In this document: positions 55,099-64,000 of the stretch, piece after piece
Layout of the letters: each line of letters starts with the position of its first letter
Numbering within the stretch: position 1 is the stretch's first letter
Assembly (NCBI GenBank): GCA_902578445.1
Contig: CACHDC010000001.1
Coordinates: 1-64,000 of the forward strand
Direction: 5' to 3'
DNA from: an uncultured Synechococcaceae cyanobacterium
GTDB lineage: Bacteria > Cyanobacteriota > Cyanobacteriia > PCC-6307 > Cyanobiaceae
DNA length: 64,000 nucleotides
Translations under genes and position numbers: made by a program
Notes under the pieces: generated by a model
What the model was told of the DNA's origin: nothing
Databases searched by the model: none
The model's input: only the letters and a program-made list of their open reading frames with translations

Positions 55099-55710
55099 TT
55101 ACTTAAATGAAATTAAGTTATCCAATTTTGCTCGTTCTGAAAGTTCATCATATCCTCCAAAAAATTTATTATCCAAAAATATTTGAGGGAAAGTATTATG
55201 ACTACTTTGTGCCATTATTTTTTGAAAGCTCTCATCATTATCTATAAGAGTAATTTCATGAGGGATAGATAAAGAATTAAGCAACCTAATTGCTCTTTTA
55301 GACCAAGGACAATCCTTTAAAATATACGCTTTTACACGTGATTGATTATTATTTAAATCATTATTTGAGATATTAATAATTTTCTGTTCAAAAGAAAGTA
55401 ATAATATATCTGTACCTTTTTTTACAATACATCCCTTCTCAAGATGCCCGCCAAAAACATTACATCCCTCATCGGCAAAACTCAAATGTAAATGAACATC
55501 TCCTTTATTAAAATGTCCGTTTAAAGAAACTATCTCTAGATTCCCTTCAAATTTATTTATCTCTTGATTACCTGGGCATTGAATACAAACTTTTCTAAGA
55601 TTACCAACAACTCCAGATACATACCCGTATAAATTGTTCGATAAAGAATATTCTTTAATTGAATTTATCAAATCAGATTCTGGAGATAGCTTTAGGCTAT
55701 GAGGCTGCAT
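55099..55710 (-). CDS. PPC (DUF296) domain fused to a glutaredoxin
   Basis: The 203 residues have two parts. Residues 1-110 match the PPC/DUF296 fold (LYGYVSGVVGNLRKV, DVHLHLSFADEGCNVFGGHLEKGC), with the metal-binding-type His-x-His of that family. After an Asn-rich linker (about 111-124), residues 125-203 are a glutaredoxin (VKAYILKDCPWSKRAIRLL, Cys134 in CPWS, then THNTFPQIF-like HNTFPQIFLDNKFFGGYDEL). Several cysteines also lie in the PPC part. The fusion suggests redox control of, or by, the PPC part. Confidence 0.85.
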   Translation of the reverse strand: MQPHSLKLSPESDLINSIKEYSLSNNLYGYVSGVVGNLRKVCIQCPGNQEINKFEGNLEIVSLNGHFNKGDVHLHLSFADEGCNVFGGHLEKGCIVKKGTDILLLSFEQKIINISNNDLNNNQSRVKAYILKDCPWSKRAIRLLNSLSIPHEITLIDNDESFQKIMAQSSHNTFPQIFLDNKFFGGYDELSERAKLDNLISFK

Positions 55711-55894
55711 TAGATGAAAGGAATAATTTTGTAATATAAAACATCATCATTCATAAAGAGAAGTTGAGTTTATAATCTTTAGGATTCAGATTTAAATTAA
55801 ATTTTAGAATCTAGTATCATAAACCATTTAAAATTTTTACTAAAAATTTAAGTTTGTTGAGAGTGTAATATATTTTTTATATACAAAAACTAAT

Positions 55895-56434
55895 TTGTTA
55901 TTAAGAAAAAATCTCAAAAATTTGGCATTGAATATTCCCAATTTATTATCGATATCTCGCCTTTTTCTTGTATTTCCATTAATACTTTTTTTAGAAATTA
56001 AAAGACCTTTTTATGTCTTTATATTGATTATTATTGGAGGTTTAACTGATTATTTAGACGGGTTAATTGCAAGGAAATTTAATCTTAAAACCAGATTAGG
56101 AGCTATCCTTGATCCCTTAAGCGATAAAGTATTTTATTTAATTCCTTTGACTTTCCTTTGTAAAAATAATTTTATACCCTTCTGGTCTTTGTCATTAATT
56201 TTATTTAGAGAATTAATTATCTCTAGCCTAAGGAACTCGACAAAAGACGGTTTACCAGCATCAATGTTAGGAAAATATAAAACATTTTTCTTTTTTATTT
56301 CAGTAATTACCTTCTTTACACCATTAAAAATTAGCTTTTTGAATAATTTGGCTTTAATTTTTTATTGGTTAGGATTCATCCTGACTTTTGTGACTTTATT
56401 AGGGTATTTAAGAATTAAAAAGAATATTATCTGA
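55895..56434 (+). CDS. pgsA: CDP-diacylglycerol-glycerol-3-phosphate 3-phosphatidyltransferase
   Basis: PgsA makes phosphatidylglycerol phosphate, the precursor of the phospholipid needed by the photosystems. The 179 residues have the CDP-alcohol phosphotransferase motif DYLDGLIARKFNLKTRLGAILDPLSDK (start at about residue 50), where the Asp residues bind the metal, and four or more helices. The start is TTG at 55895; another TTG at 55928 would give MNIPNLLSISR, close to the usual N-terminus. The end overlaps the epimerase gene on the other strand by 27 bases. Confidence 0.92.
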   Translation: MLLRKNLKNLALNIPNLLSISRLFLVFPLILFLEIKRPFYVFILIIIGGLTDYLDGLIARKFNLKTRLGAILDPLSDKVFYLIPLTFLCKNNFIPFWSLSLILFRELIISSLRNSTKDGLPASMLGKYKTFFFFISVITFFTPLKISFLNNLALIFYWLGFILTFVTLLGYLRIKKNII

Positions 56435-57328
56435 ATTTCCTTCAAACTCCTCACTTTTTTTATTATTAAAATCATTCACAAAACTATCCTTTAGACCATT
56501 AAGTAAATCAAAAGTTGGCGCCCACTTTAAATCACGTTTTATCTTAGAGATATCAGTCTGATAATGATTTAATCTAATTGGAAATCCCTTTCGAGACTTA
56601 GGATCTAATTTTTGATAATCAAATGTTCTTAAAGAAATCTCATTTTGGTTTAATCCAAGAACATTCGCACAGAAATAAATTAAACCCTTGATAGTTACTC
56701 CTTTTTCACCTGAACAATTGTAAATATTATTTTTGGAATTTTCAAAATTTATGCACCTAATCATTACATCAGTTAGATCCGAAACATGGCCTAGCTGAGT
56801 AATTAAAGAACCGTCACCAGGGATTGGTATAGACTTTTTAGTAAATAACCTTTCAAAAAACCAATTTTCAATTTTATTATAATTTCCTGGTCCATAAATA
56901 TAAGTAGGTCTAAAACTTGTAAAAGGAATTTTTTGTTTTTTTAACCAATTTTCTGTCTCAAACTTGCCTTTGTGCCTACTTTCTGGATCAATTGGATCAA
57001 CTTCGGACAAGGGTAGTTCACAATTATCCTTATAAACACCTGCAGAGCTGACATATATATATCTCTGGAAAGAGTTATTTAAATTTTCTATAAGAAGTTT
57101 GGTTTGTTCTAACTCTCGTCCAGAAATATCATAAACAACATCATACTTTTTATTTCTTAGTCTGACGATATCTTCTGAATTATTTCTATCACCCTTAATT
57201 AAATTTGTTTTTTCAGGATTACTTTTATTGCCTCTCGTGAAAATATCAATATCATAATTTTTACTTAATAACTTTCCAACCAAAGACTTGCCCACAAATC
57301 TAGTGCCGCCCATTACAAGAATTTTCAT
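56408..57328 (-). CDS. NAD-dependent epimerase/dehydratase-like protein (CSP41b-like)
   Basis: The 306 residues start MKILVMGGTRFVGKSLVGKLL, an NAD-binding Rossmann motif, and continue with YIYVSSAGVYKD, FRPTYIYGPGNY and TQLGHVSDLTDVM. The sequence resembles the CSP41/RAP38 group, plastid RNA-binding proteins related to epimerases, as well as sugar epimerases. The classic Tyr-x3-Lys is replaced by other residues in the central motif (SRHKGKFETE). Function may be RNA-related rather than catalytic. I start at the ATG rather than the TTG two codons earlier. Confidence 0.8.
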   Translation of the reverse strand: MKILVMGGTRFVGKSLVGKLLSKNYDIDIFTRGNKSNPEKTNLIKGDRNNSEDIVRLRNKKYDVVYDISGRELEQTKLLIENLNNSFQRYIYVSSAGVYKDNCELPLSEVDPIDPESRHKGKFETENWLKKQKIPFTSFRPTYIYGPGNYNKIENWFFERLFTKKSIPIPGDGSLITQLGHVSDLTDVMIRCINFENSKNNIYNCSGEKGVTIKGLIYFCANVLGLNQNEISLRTFDYQKLDPKSRKGFPIRLNHYQTDISKIKRDLKWAPTFDLLNGLKDSFVNDFNNKKSEEFEGNSDNILFNS

Positions 57329-57420
57329 ATTCAAAAAATATTTAACTGAAGTAGTAATCTTAAATAGAATTACATATTGAATAGTACTACTAATAAGTTA
57401 TTAATGAAAAGGATGATTCT

Positions 57421-58188
57421 ATGGACCTAATACCAGCAATTGATTTAATGAATGATAAGTGTGTAAGGCTTTTTAAAGGCGACTTTAGTAAAAGAAAAGA
57501 CTTCACTAAAGAGCCTCATGAGCAAGCTAAATTTTGGGAAAGCGAAGGGGCAAAATATATACATATAGTTGATTTGGATGCTGCAAAAACTGGATCACCA
57601 ATAAACGATAAATCAATAAAAAAGATTGCAAAAACAGTCAACATACCTATTCAAATAGGTGGAGGGATAAGGTCTCAAGAAAGGATAGAACAACTATTTT
57701 CTTATGGTATTGATAAAGTTATCATGGGAACCTCTGCAATAGAAAATAAAGAACTAGTTAAAGACTTATCAAATAAATTCCCTGGCAAGATAATTGTTGG
57801 GATAGATGCAAAAGATGGAAAAGTTAGTACAAGGGGTTGGCTTGAGCAATCTAACATTTTTGCCACAGATCTAGTAAAAGAGTTTTCTTCATTTAAAATT
57901 GCTAGTTTTATTGTTACAGATATAAATACAGATGGGACGTTAGAAGGGACAAATGAAGAATTCATTAAAAGCATACTTGAAATTACAGATATTCCAGTAA
58001 TAGCCTCAGGAGGTGTTGGTTCAATTTCTGATTTATTATCGTTAGTAAAATTTGAAAACTCTGGACTCTTTGGAGTAATTGTAGGTAAAGCTCTATATGA
58101 AAATAAATTCACGATCAACGAAGCTAATAATGTATTGTCATCAGAGAGATTAAATGACTTTGATTTAAACAGAAATTACTACGCTTAA
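57421..58188 (+). CDS. hisA: ProFAR isomerase (HisA)
   Basis: HisA isomerises ProFAR to PRFAR in histidine synthesis. The 255-residue TIM barrel begins MDLIPAIDLMNDKCVRLFKGDF and contains IQIGGGIRSQE, IIVGIDAKDGKVSTRGW, VTDINTDGTLEGTN (catalytic Asp) and IPVIASGGVGSISD. Length is normal. It has its own promoter region upstream, divergent from the epimerase-like gene. Confidence 0.97.
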   Translation: MDLIPAIDLMNDKCVRLFKGDFSKRKDFTKEPHEQAKFWESEGAKYIHIVDLDAAKTGSPINDKSIKKIAKTVNIPIQIGGGIRSQERIEQLFSYGIDKVIMGTSAIENKELVKDLSNKFPGKIIVGIDAKDGKVSTRGWLEQSNIFATDLVKEFSSFKIASFIVTDINTDGTLEGTNEEFIKSILEITDIPVIASGGVGSISDLLSLVKFENSGLFGVIVGKALYENKFTINEANNVLSSERLNDFDLNRNYYA

Positions 58189-58267
58189 AAGAGTATAAAA
58201 ATTGATTTAAGGCTGGTGTTTGCAGTAATTGTTAGTTAATTTTGTATAAGAGATAAAAAATCTAGTC

Positions 58268-59884
58268 TTGGAATTAATTTCAAAAAAATCGATATTGATT
58301 ATTGCTCCAAGCTTAATAGCAGAATCTTTATCGCTTAAGTTAACATCACTAGACCAAAATTTAGACATTAATTTTAATAATGGAACTGGTGATAAAACTC
58401 CGGATTTAGTTATATGGAATGTTCTTAATTTCCAATCAGAAGATCTTATAAGATTAGAATTATTAAAATTAAGAGAAAGATATGATGAGTCAAAGTTTCT
58501 TATAATTCTCTCTGGCGAACTTGTTTATGAAGCAAATACCACTCCATCCTTAAATGCTGAAGGTTTTCTTTTAAATCCCAGTGCAGAAAAAGTTCTTGAA
58601 TCTATTGATACCATTTTAAATGGAGGAAGGGTATTTGATATTGAAAATAATTCCCGAGTTCAATTAAACAAAAATAACCCTCTCTCTTTTAGTCAAAAAA
58701 TTCTAACTTCAGGTCTTAAGCAAATAGATTCTGAAATTAACTATATATTCAAATATGTCAACTCTGATTCAACACCAGAATTTTATAAATTCATTTTAAA
58801 AGGAAGATTAAGAGAACTTATTACTGCAAAATCTTTTCTAATTTTTTTATGGGGTAATTCACTAGAACTTTATACAGAGGCAGTTTACACTGAAAATAAA
58901 ATTAATCTTGAAAATAAGAACACTGTATTCATTAAAGATAAAAACACTACAGAAATATGGAATTTAATTTTAAATAGACTAAAAGAAAGGTACAGCTCAA
59001 CTAACTTACAGGTTGAATTCAATAATTCATCAATAATTCTTTCTGGGATAAAAAATGAATTCATTTCACGACTAATTTGCAAAATGTTAGATGAGTTAGA
59101 TAATTTAGTAAAGAATATTAAGGAAAACTATAAGGAGAAAGATTTTAAAGATGATTTAAATTCTCTTATAAAAGAACTTAAAGTAAATACAATTTCAAAT
59201 ATCACAGACAGCTATTTTCGATTAAAAAAAGGAAGCGAATCTATTTCAATAAATGATTTCATTTATAATGAGGTAAGTTGTGAAGAGATAGATCGAGAAT
59301 CACATGAATCAATAATGTTTATTGAGCCAATTATTAAAAATGAAGCTCTTGACTATGATGGGAAATTACTCCCTCTATATGAAACAGAATCGTTTTTGAT
59401 CCTTGAGAATATCATTTCGAATTGGACAATAAGGAACTGTAACCTATTAGCTTCTGAAATCTTTAATATTTGTTCTTCTTGGCCTGAATTAAGAACTGTA
59501 CTTATAAATCCCGAATTACAATCAACAAGAAATTTTGAAAGATTTAGAAATAATATAAATAACTACAACCGTTGGCATGACTATATTTATATGCCTATCT
59601 ACTTGTATGAGAGTAAACGAGAATATATTGATATTATCGATAAAAAATTTACCCGTTACTTTAAAAATGAAAATAGGGAGAAAGAATTAGAGAATCTAGA
59701 ATGGCTACAAAAACAAGTTACATTGTTAGTTGAGATAAGAGATGCCGTAGCTCCGCAGTTAGAAGTTGCTGTAAAATATATCGGTAATCTTTTTGTAACT
59801 TTTCTTACAAAGGTCGTTGGCAAAGCTATCGGTTTAGTTGGGAAAGGAATCCTTCAAGGATTAGGAAGATCAAGTTCAAAGTAA
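58268..59884 (+). CDS. DUF3685/Ycf55-like protein
   Basis: The 538-residue protein matches the cyanobacterial and algal-plastid Ycf55/DUF3685 family by overall layout. The N-terminal part (1-135) resembles a response-regulator receiver fold (SILIIAPSLIAESLSLKL, LIIILSG-like KFLIILSGELV), followed by a long helical region. The end is rich in hydrophobic and glycine residues (VGKAIGLVGKGILQGLG). The start is TTG (MELISKKSIL). Function is unknown; the receiver-like domain lacks a clear phospho-acceptor. It is followed after 14 bases by the PSI factor gene. Confidence 0.8.
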   Translation: MELISKKSILIIAPSLIAESLSLKLTSLDQNLDINFNNGTGDKTPDLVIWNVLNFQSEDLIRLELLKLRERYDESKFLIILSGELVYEANTTPSLNAEGFLLNPSAEKVLESIDTILNGGRVFDIENNSRVQLNKNNPLSFSQKILTSGLKQIDSEINYIFKYVNSDSTPEFYKFILKGRLRELITAKSFLIFLWGNSLELYTEAVYTENKINLENKNTVFIKDKNTTEIWNLILNRLKERYSSTNLQVEFNNSSIILSGIKNEFISRLICKMLDELDNLVKNIKENYKEKDFKDDLNSLIKELKVNTISNITDSYFRLKKGSESISINDFIYNEVSCEEIDRESHESIMFIEPIIKNEALDYDGKLLPLYETESFLILENIISNWTIRNCNLLASEIFNICSSWPELRTVLINPELQSTRNFERFRNNINNYNRWHDYIYMPIYLYESKREYIDIIDKKFTRYFKNENREKELENLEWLQKQVTLLVEIRDAVAPQLEVAVKYIGNLFVTFLTKVVGKAIGLVGKGILQGLGRSSSK

Positions 59885-59898
59885 GTTTTTAAACTTTA

Positions 59899-60447
59899 AT
59901 GAAAATAATTCAATGGGTCCTAGTAGCATTAATTTTCTTAAGTCCATATAAAGCAAATGCCTCTAGAGATTCTGATAGTTACGATGGTAACATCTTTCCT
60001 ATATACGCAGGTAATGGGGCTATAGTTCCTCCCCAGACAACTCTTCAGGAATCATTAAAAAATAAAAGAGTCTCAGTTTTATTTTTTTATCTTGACGATA
60101 GCTCAGATAGTAAAGCTATGGCTCCGATAATATCTGGTTTAGATTTGATATGGAGAAATAATATAGATATTATTGCTCTAACTACTGATGAATTACAGGA
60201 TAAAGAAAAGTCTGATCTTAGAAATGAACCAAATTATTATTGGAACGGATTAATTCCACAAACCATTATTTTAAATAGTGATGGCGAAGTAAAATATGAT
60301 AAAAATGGAATGATTAAAATCGATGAATTAAACAAAGTTATAGGAGAACTAAAAGGAATTGATATAGAAGATACGACATTTTCTGTAGAAAGTTTTAACG
60401 AATACAACAGTATCATTTCTGAAAAAAAAGATAAAAACAAAAATTAA
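59899..60447 (+). CDS. thylakoid PSI-accumulation factor, thioredoxin-like
   Basis: The 182 residues have a signal peptide (about 1-22, ALIFLSPYKANA) and a thioredoxin-fold domain (VSVLFFYLDDSSDSKAMAPI, where the usual Cys-x2-Cys is replaced by Ser/Asp residues; GLIPQTIILNSDGEV with cis-Pro). It is predicted to be lumenal or periplasmic. This matches cyanobacterial proteins annotated as thylakoid membrane photosystem I accumulation factors. It lies 14 bases after DUF3685 and 8 bases before the CofE-like gene. Confidence 0.82.
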   Translation: MKIIQWVLVALIFLSPYKANASRDSDSYDGNIFPIYAGNGAIVPPQTTLQESLKNKRVSVLFFYLDDSSDSKAMAPIISGLDLIWRNNIDIIALTTDELQDKEKSDLRNEPNYYWNGLIPQTIILNSDGEVKYDKNGMIKIDELNKVIGELKGIDIEDTTFSVESFNEYNSIISEKKDKNKN

Positions 60448-60455
60448 TTAAAAAA

Positions 60456-61622
60456 ATGATATTAATAAATATCCTCTTAGTTCTTTTAATTTTTTTAATT
60501 CTTTCAGATTTATATATCAAAAACTCACCCAAATCAAAGTTAAATCTCTTACCTATAAGTTACAAAATCAAAAAAAAGGATGGTTTAAACGAATTAATTA
60601 TTGATTTAAAAATAACTAATACAAGTAAAAACAAAGAGACAATGGTATCAAATATAAATTTTGAATTAGATTTTTTTAAAAGTAAAGGTAACGAATATTG
60701 CCAAAATTTAAACTATCAAGAAGATATTTATATATATGAAAATGATAAACTTAAGAATTTAAATAATTATTGGCCAACAACAATTATCAAGTCAAATTCA
60801 GAATTATGTGTAAAAATCATATATAAATTTAGCAATAATAATTTTAGAAAAAAAATAAAATATCTATGGTTAAAAGTATTTTGGGAGAACTATGGACATT
60901 TTGGCATTTCAAATCATAAGGATTGTTTCTTAATTAATTTAGATGGACAAAAACCAAGACCTAAAGAAGTTATTGAAATTCCTTTAAATAATAAATTTAA
61001 AGCTTTTGCTATTAAAACTGATTTACTTGGTTGCTTTGATAACCCAGTAAATACTGTGATTGAATCCTGTAAAGGAATTGTAGAAAAAAATGATATTTTA
61101 ACAATCGGTGAGAGTCCTCTTGCGATTATGCAAAATAGATATATTGCCCCTCAAAATTTAGAATGTAGTTTATTTTCGAAAGCGTTATGTTATTTTTTTC
61201 ACCCCACAAGCAGTCTAGCAACAGCTTGCGGCATGCAATTGTTAATAAATAGAATTGGAGTCACAAGAATAACCTTTGCATTATTTGTTGGATTTCTCTT
61301 TAAATTATTTGGTATTAAGGGGATGTTTTATAGATTAACGGGTTCAGAATCATCTCTTATTGATGATATAAGCGGTACAGTCACTCCTTATGACAAGAGT
61401 ATAGTTATGGGTCCTCTGGATGCTGATTTGTTTTGTAGGGAGGTTTCGAAATATCTAAATATAGATGTTGCAGTAGTCGATGTTAATGATCTTGGAGGTG
61501 TAAAAGTTTTAGCTAGTTCAAATAAGACAATAAATAAAATACTTAAAAGAAACCTAATATCTAATCCAGCTGGCAATGGAGATGAAAAAACTCCTATAGT
61601 GTTAATAAGAGAAAAAAAGTAA
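60456..61622 (+). CDS. CofE-like (F420-0:gamma-glutamyl ligase-type) domain protein
   Basis: The 388 residues have an N-terminal membrane helix (about 1-22), a divergent middle region, and a C-terminal domain resembling CofE: FAIKTDLLGCFDNP, DILTIGESPLAIMQ, DDISGTVTPYDKSIVMGPLDADLFCREV, and VAVVDVNDLGGVKVLA. CofE adds glutamates to coenzyme F420, but I see no other F420 gene and the role in this organism is unclear. It may glutamylate another molecule. It is in a run of tightly linked genes. Confidence 0.72.
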   Translation: MILINILLVLLIFLILSDLYIKNSPKSKLNLLPISYKIKKKDGLNELIIDLKITNTSKNKETMVSNINFELDFFKSKGNEYCQNLNYQEDIYIYENDKLKNLNNYWPTTIIKSNSELCVKIIYKFSNNNFRKKIKYLWLKVFWENYGHFGISNHKDCFLINLDGQKPRPKEVIEIPLNNKFKAFAIKTDLLGCFDNPVNTVIESCKGIVEKNDILTIGESPLAIMQNRYIAPQNLECSLFSKALCYFFHPTSSLATACGMQLLINRIGVTRITFALFVGFLFKLFGIKGMFYRLTGSESSLIDDISGTVTPYDKSIVMGPLDADLFCREVSKYLNIDVAVVDVNDLGGVKVLASSNKTINKILKRNLISNPAGNGDEKTPIVLIREKK

Positions 61623-62678
61623 ATGAAAAAAGATACCTCTAATTCTTTTCAATCTAAAAAAGGAATGGAAGTAACTTTTGAAGAACTCCATATCCGGCAC
61701 ATTAACCTTTTAATAGATATCAAAAATAAGGAATTGAATAATTGGTTTTTAAAGATGGCTATTACAAATACCTTTGATGACTTAAAAATTTTTTTAAATA
61801 ATCTTAAGAAAAATAAAAAAAAATGCATAATTGCTATTTTTGGAAACGAAATTATTGGTTATTTGAATATTTTTCCTTTAAACAAAAAAGAGACTTGCTT
61901 AAAAATATCTAAGCCCAAGTTGATTAACAACAAGTGTTCTTTAACAGATAAACAATTAACTTTTGGATTGATAAAAAAATCCATCTCAATAAAAGATATC
62001 AAAACTTCAAGTTGGATAATTAACGCTGATATAAATAATGCTGGCCTCATATCAACCTCAAGAGAATTAGGCTTTCAACCGTTTGGAGAGATACTCCTTT
62101 GGGATGGTTCTGATCTAAATAAATCTATGAAGCAAAATACCAATCCCTATGCATTAATTAATGAATTCCAAAACATTAATAAACACAATATATTAAAAAT
62201 AGTGAATTTCATAAGATCAAATCAATCCCCATTAATAAGAAATATTTTAGATTTTGATCAAGACGACATTCTTAAAAGAAATAACTCCAAAAGTGGTGCC
62301 TTAATATATGAAAATTCAGTTTTATGTACAATTTTAAGAGATATAAATTATCAAAACGAAGAAATTTATACTTTAACTATAAGTAGATATTGGGATAATA
62401 GATTCAATTCTATTTTAAAAGAATTTATAAAAAGATTTTTTGAAAAATCACCTGTTTCATATTTAAAAACCTATAAAGAAAATTCTCAATTAAATCTTTT
62501 TCTCGAAGAATGTAATCTCAAAGAAAAAAATCAAGAAATAATTCTTATCAGGAACACAATAGTTAAGAATGAAGCCAAACAAGTAAATATAATTAATCAA
62601 TCGTTGGAATCAATATTTGAAAAATTAAGCCCACAAGGTAATCCATATCCATCCCCTTTTCCATTAAAAACTAAGTGA
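61623..62678 (+). CDS. GNAT-like N-acetyltransferase, divergent
   Basis: The 351-residue protein begins with a charged stretch, then an acyltransferase-like segment with [18 protein letters not shown] (about residue 75-92) and [27 protein letters not shown] (about 128-155), which fits the A and B regions of a GNAT domain. The second half is more divergent. Its ATG directly follows the CofE-like stop and it overlaps ruvX by four bases (GTGA). Substrate unknown. Confidence 0.6.
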   Translation: MKKDTSNSFQSKKGMEVTFEELHIRHINLLIDIKNKELNNWFLKMAITNTFDDLKIFLNNLKKNKKKCIIAIFGNEIIGYLNIFPLNKKETCLKISKPKLINNKCSLTDKQLTFGLIKKSISIKDIKTSSWIINADINNAGLISTSRELGFQPFGEILLWDGSDLNKSMKQNTNPYALINEFQNINKHNILKIVNFIRSNQSPLIRNILDFDQDDILKRNNSKSGALIYENSVLCTILRDINYQNEEIYTLTISRYWDNRFNSILKEFIKRFFEKSPVSYLKTYKENSQLNLFLEECNLKEKNQEIILIRNTIVKNEAKQVNIINQSLESIFEKLSPQGNPYPSPFPLKTK

Positions 62679-63136
62679 AATTTTGCAAACCCAAACCCAA
62701 GTCAATTTTGAGTTTGGATATAGGTACCAAAAGAATAGGATTAGCTTATTGTGATGCCCTATGCATAACATCAAATATACTTCCAGCAGTAAAACGGTTT
62801 GAAAATAATCAAGAGATTAAAATCATTAGAAATTATATAAATAAATTTAATTTGACTGGGTTTATTGTGGGTATTCCGCTAGATGAGAAAGGTCAAATGA
62901 CCACTCAAGCTATTGACTGTAAAAATTACGGTCAATTACTTTCAAATGAATTAAAGCTTCCATTTTCTTACGTCAACGAACATAGTTCAACTTGGGAATC
63001 TTCAGATAGATTTGGAATTAAAAAAGATAAATCCGGATTGATTGATAGTTTTTCAGCAAAAATAATACTTGAACAATGGATCCAAGAGGGTCCTGAATTA
63101 GAAGAAATAGCTGGTAAACGTCAGATAAAATACTAG
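62675..63136 (+). CDS. ruvX: Putative Holliday junction resolvase / pre-16S rRNA nuclease RuvX (YqgF)
   Basis: YqgF-family proteins have an RNase H-like fold and process 16S rRNA ends or resolve recombination junctions. The 153 residues show [17 protein letters not shown] (first catalytic Asp), [29 protein letters not shown] (Glu) and [16 protein letters not shown] (final Asp). The start is GTG, overlapping the stop of the GNAT-like gene. Confidence 0.9.
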   Translation: MKFCKPKPKSILSLDIGTKRIGLAYCDALCITSNILPAVKRFENNQEIKIIRNYINKFNLTGFIVGIPLDEKGQMTTQAIDCKNYGQLLSNELKLPFSYVNEHSSTWESSDRFGIKKDKSGLIDSFSAKIILEQWIQEGPELEEIAGKRQIKY

Positions 63137-63162
63137 TATTAAAAAGGATAGTTAAATTTTAA

Positions 63163-63699
63163 ATGAAAGAAGCCAACTCAAATGATAATCATAATGCTCA
63201 GACTCTTTTATTAAATGACTCAAATGGAAACGAGCTATTTTGTTATCTTGAACAATTAGTAAGCGTTGAAGGCCAAGAATATGCTTTATTAACGCCAGTT
63301 GATACTCCAGTAAGTCTTTTTAAGATAAATGAAAAAGATGAACCTGAACTAATTGAGAAAATAGATAAAAATGAACAAATACTAAAAAATGCTGAAGCAG
63401 TTCTTCAAGAACATGATTTAAAACTTATCAGATCAGCAGTTACACTAACAGTATCAGGAGAACTTGAAGAACCAATTTACGATGAATTGGAAGAAGATTA
63501 CGTCGATGATGATAGTGAGAGTTATGAATTACTCGTTAACTTTAATCTTTTTGACCAAGAATATGGCTTATATATTCCACTAGATCCTTTTTTTATTGTG
63601 GGCAGATTAAAAGATAAAGGTGCCTTATTAGTTGAAGATGATGAGTTCGATAAAATTCAACCTTTGATTGAAACTGAACTGGAAAAAAGTAGTTCTTAA
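63163..63699 (+). CDS. DUF3727 domain protein
   Basis: The 178-residue acidic protein matches the cyanobacterial and plastid DUF3727 pattern: TLLLNDSNGNELFCYLEQLV, YALLTPVDTPVSLFKI, and a second similar block (YELLVNFNLFDQEYGLYIPLDPFFIVGRL). The two blocks look like a repeated beta-rich unit. Function is unknown. It is 26 bases after ruvX and 5 bases before the YqeG-type gene, probably one transcript. Confidence 0.82.
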   Translation: MKEANSNDNHNAQTLLLNDSNGNELFCYLEQLVSVEGQEYALLTPVDTPVSLFKINEKDEPELIEKIDKNEQILKNAEAVLQEHDLKLIRSAVTLTVSGELEEPIYDELEEDYVDDDSESYELLVNFNLFDQEYGLYIPLDPFFIVGRLKDKGALLVEDDEFDKIQPLIETELEKSSS

Positions 63700-63704
63700 A
63701 ATAA

Positions 63705-64000
63705 ATGAAATCTATCCTAAAAGTCAATTGGGATTCAGACTTACCAATATACATGATTTCTCAATCTGAGTTGCAAAAAAAAGGAGTTAATTCTTTATTG
63801 CTAGACGTGGATGGGACTCTAATAAATAGGAAATCAAATATGATCCCAAAAGCTGTAAAAAATTGGATCATAGAATCTAAAAAACTTTTCTCCTTATATC
63901 TAATAAGTAATAATCCATCAAAAAAAAGAATCGCAAAAATAGCAAAAGAATTAAATTTAAGGTACAAATACAATGCATCAAAACCAAGAAAAAAAATAAC
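63705..64000 (+). CDS. YqeG-family HAD phosphatase, truncated by the window end
   Basis: The first 98 codons are present. They include SLLLDVDGTLINRKSNMIP (HAD motif I: DVDGT) and LYLISNNPSKKRIAKIA (motif II with Ser), as in YqeG/GEP4-like phosphatases, some of which act on phosphatidylglycerophosphate. The stop codon lies beyond the window. It begins 5 bases after DUF3727. Confidence 0.85.
   Translation, partial: MKSILKVNWDSDLPIYMISQSELQKKGVNSLLLDVDGTLINRKSNMIPKAVKNWIIESKKLFSLYLISNNPSKKRIAKIAKELNLRYKYNASKPRKKI

Noticed and set aside
1-64000. CRISPR arrays or insertion sequences
   Set aside because: No regularly spaced direct repeats, transposase genes or inverted-repeat-bounded elements were seen anywhere in the window.

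Overview
The window looks like a chromosomal segment of a high-light-adapted Prochlorococcus marinus. The evidence is a very low G+C content, densely packed genes with short spacers, no ribosomal RNA and one tRNA. Characteristic cyanobacterial families are present (PAM68, DUF3082, DUF1816, DUF1830, DUF3288, DUF3685/Ycf55, DUF3727, a thylakoid PSI-accumulation factor). Urea-uptake and urease genes and a glucosylglycerate pathway of the marine picocyanobacterial type are also here. The assignment rests on recognising proteins by eye; no database search was run.

Layout. 1-6.5 kb: a frameshifted AI-2E/PerM transporter, then a leftward block (secF, secD, pdhB, DUF3082, ispE, rsmA). 6.5-9.6 kb: rlmH and a umuD-umuC mutagenesis operon, with a LexA-like palindrome upstream and a third gene encoding a HExxH metalloprotease-like protein. 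9.6-26 kb: housekeeping genes (dnaG, ruvA, rpsO, PAM68, dnaE, gatA, rlmB, mrnC, carA, trpD, an exporter-type ABC protein, msrA). Hidden here is a STAS-domain gene with no ATG, GTG or TTG start. 26.8-28.9 kb: tRNA-Pro(GGG), uppP, three very small membrane-protein genes and DUF1830.

29-33.8 kb: glucosylglycerate metabolism. gpgS faces a leftward operon of a GH13 sucrose-phosphorylase-like enzyme, the phosphatase gpgP and a D-glycerate kinase. Together they could make, break down and recycle this nitrogen-free compatible solute. 33.8-44.1 kb: ureDABC (leftward), ureEFG and urtABCDE (rightward). These import urea and hydrolyse it to ammonia. There is an NtcA-like site before urtA and a strong hairpin after it.

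44.1-48 kb: an accessory-looking stretch of small, mostly unrecognised genes, several under 60 codons. 48.1-50.4 kb: a Rieske oxygenase, a 33-residue membrane peptide and an ABC ATPase without a permease. 50.4-53.4 kb: an iron-related block with a Crp-family regulator, ferritin, a 40-residue Lys/Cys-rich peptide and a Fut/Fbp-type iron ABC ATPase, with Fur-box-like sequences. 53.5-64 kb: conserved core genes (nth, an NAD-binding protein, a PPC-glutaredoxin fusion, pgsA, a CSP41-like epimerase, hisA, Ycf55, PSI factor, CofE-like ligase, GNAT protein, ruvX, DUF3727, and a yqeG-type phosphatase cut by the window end).
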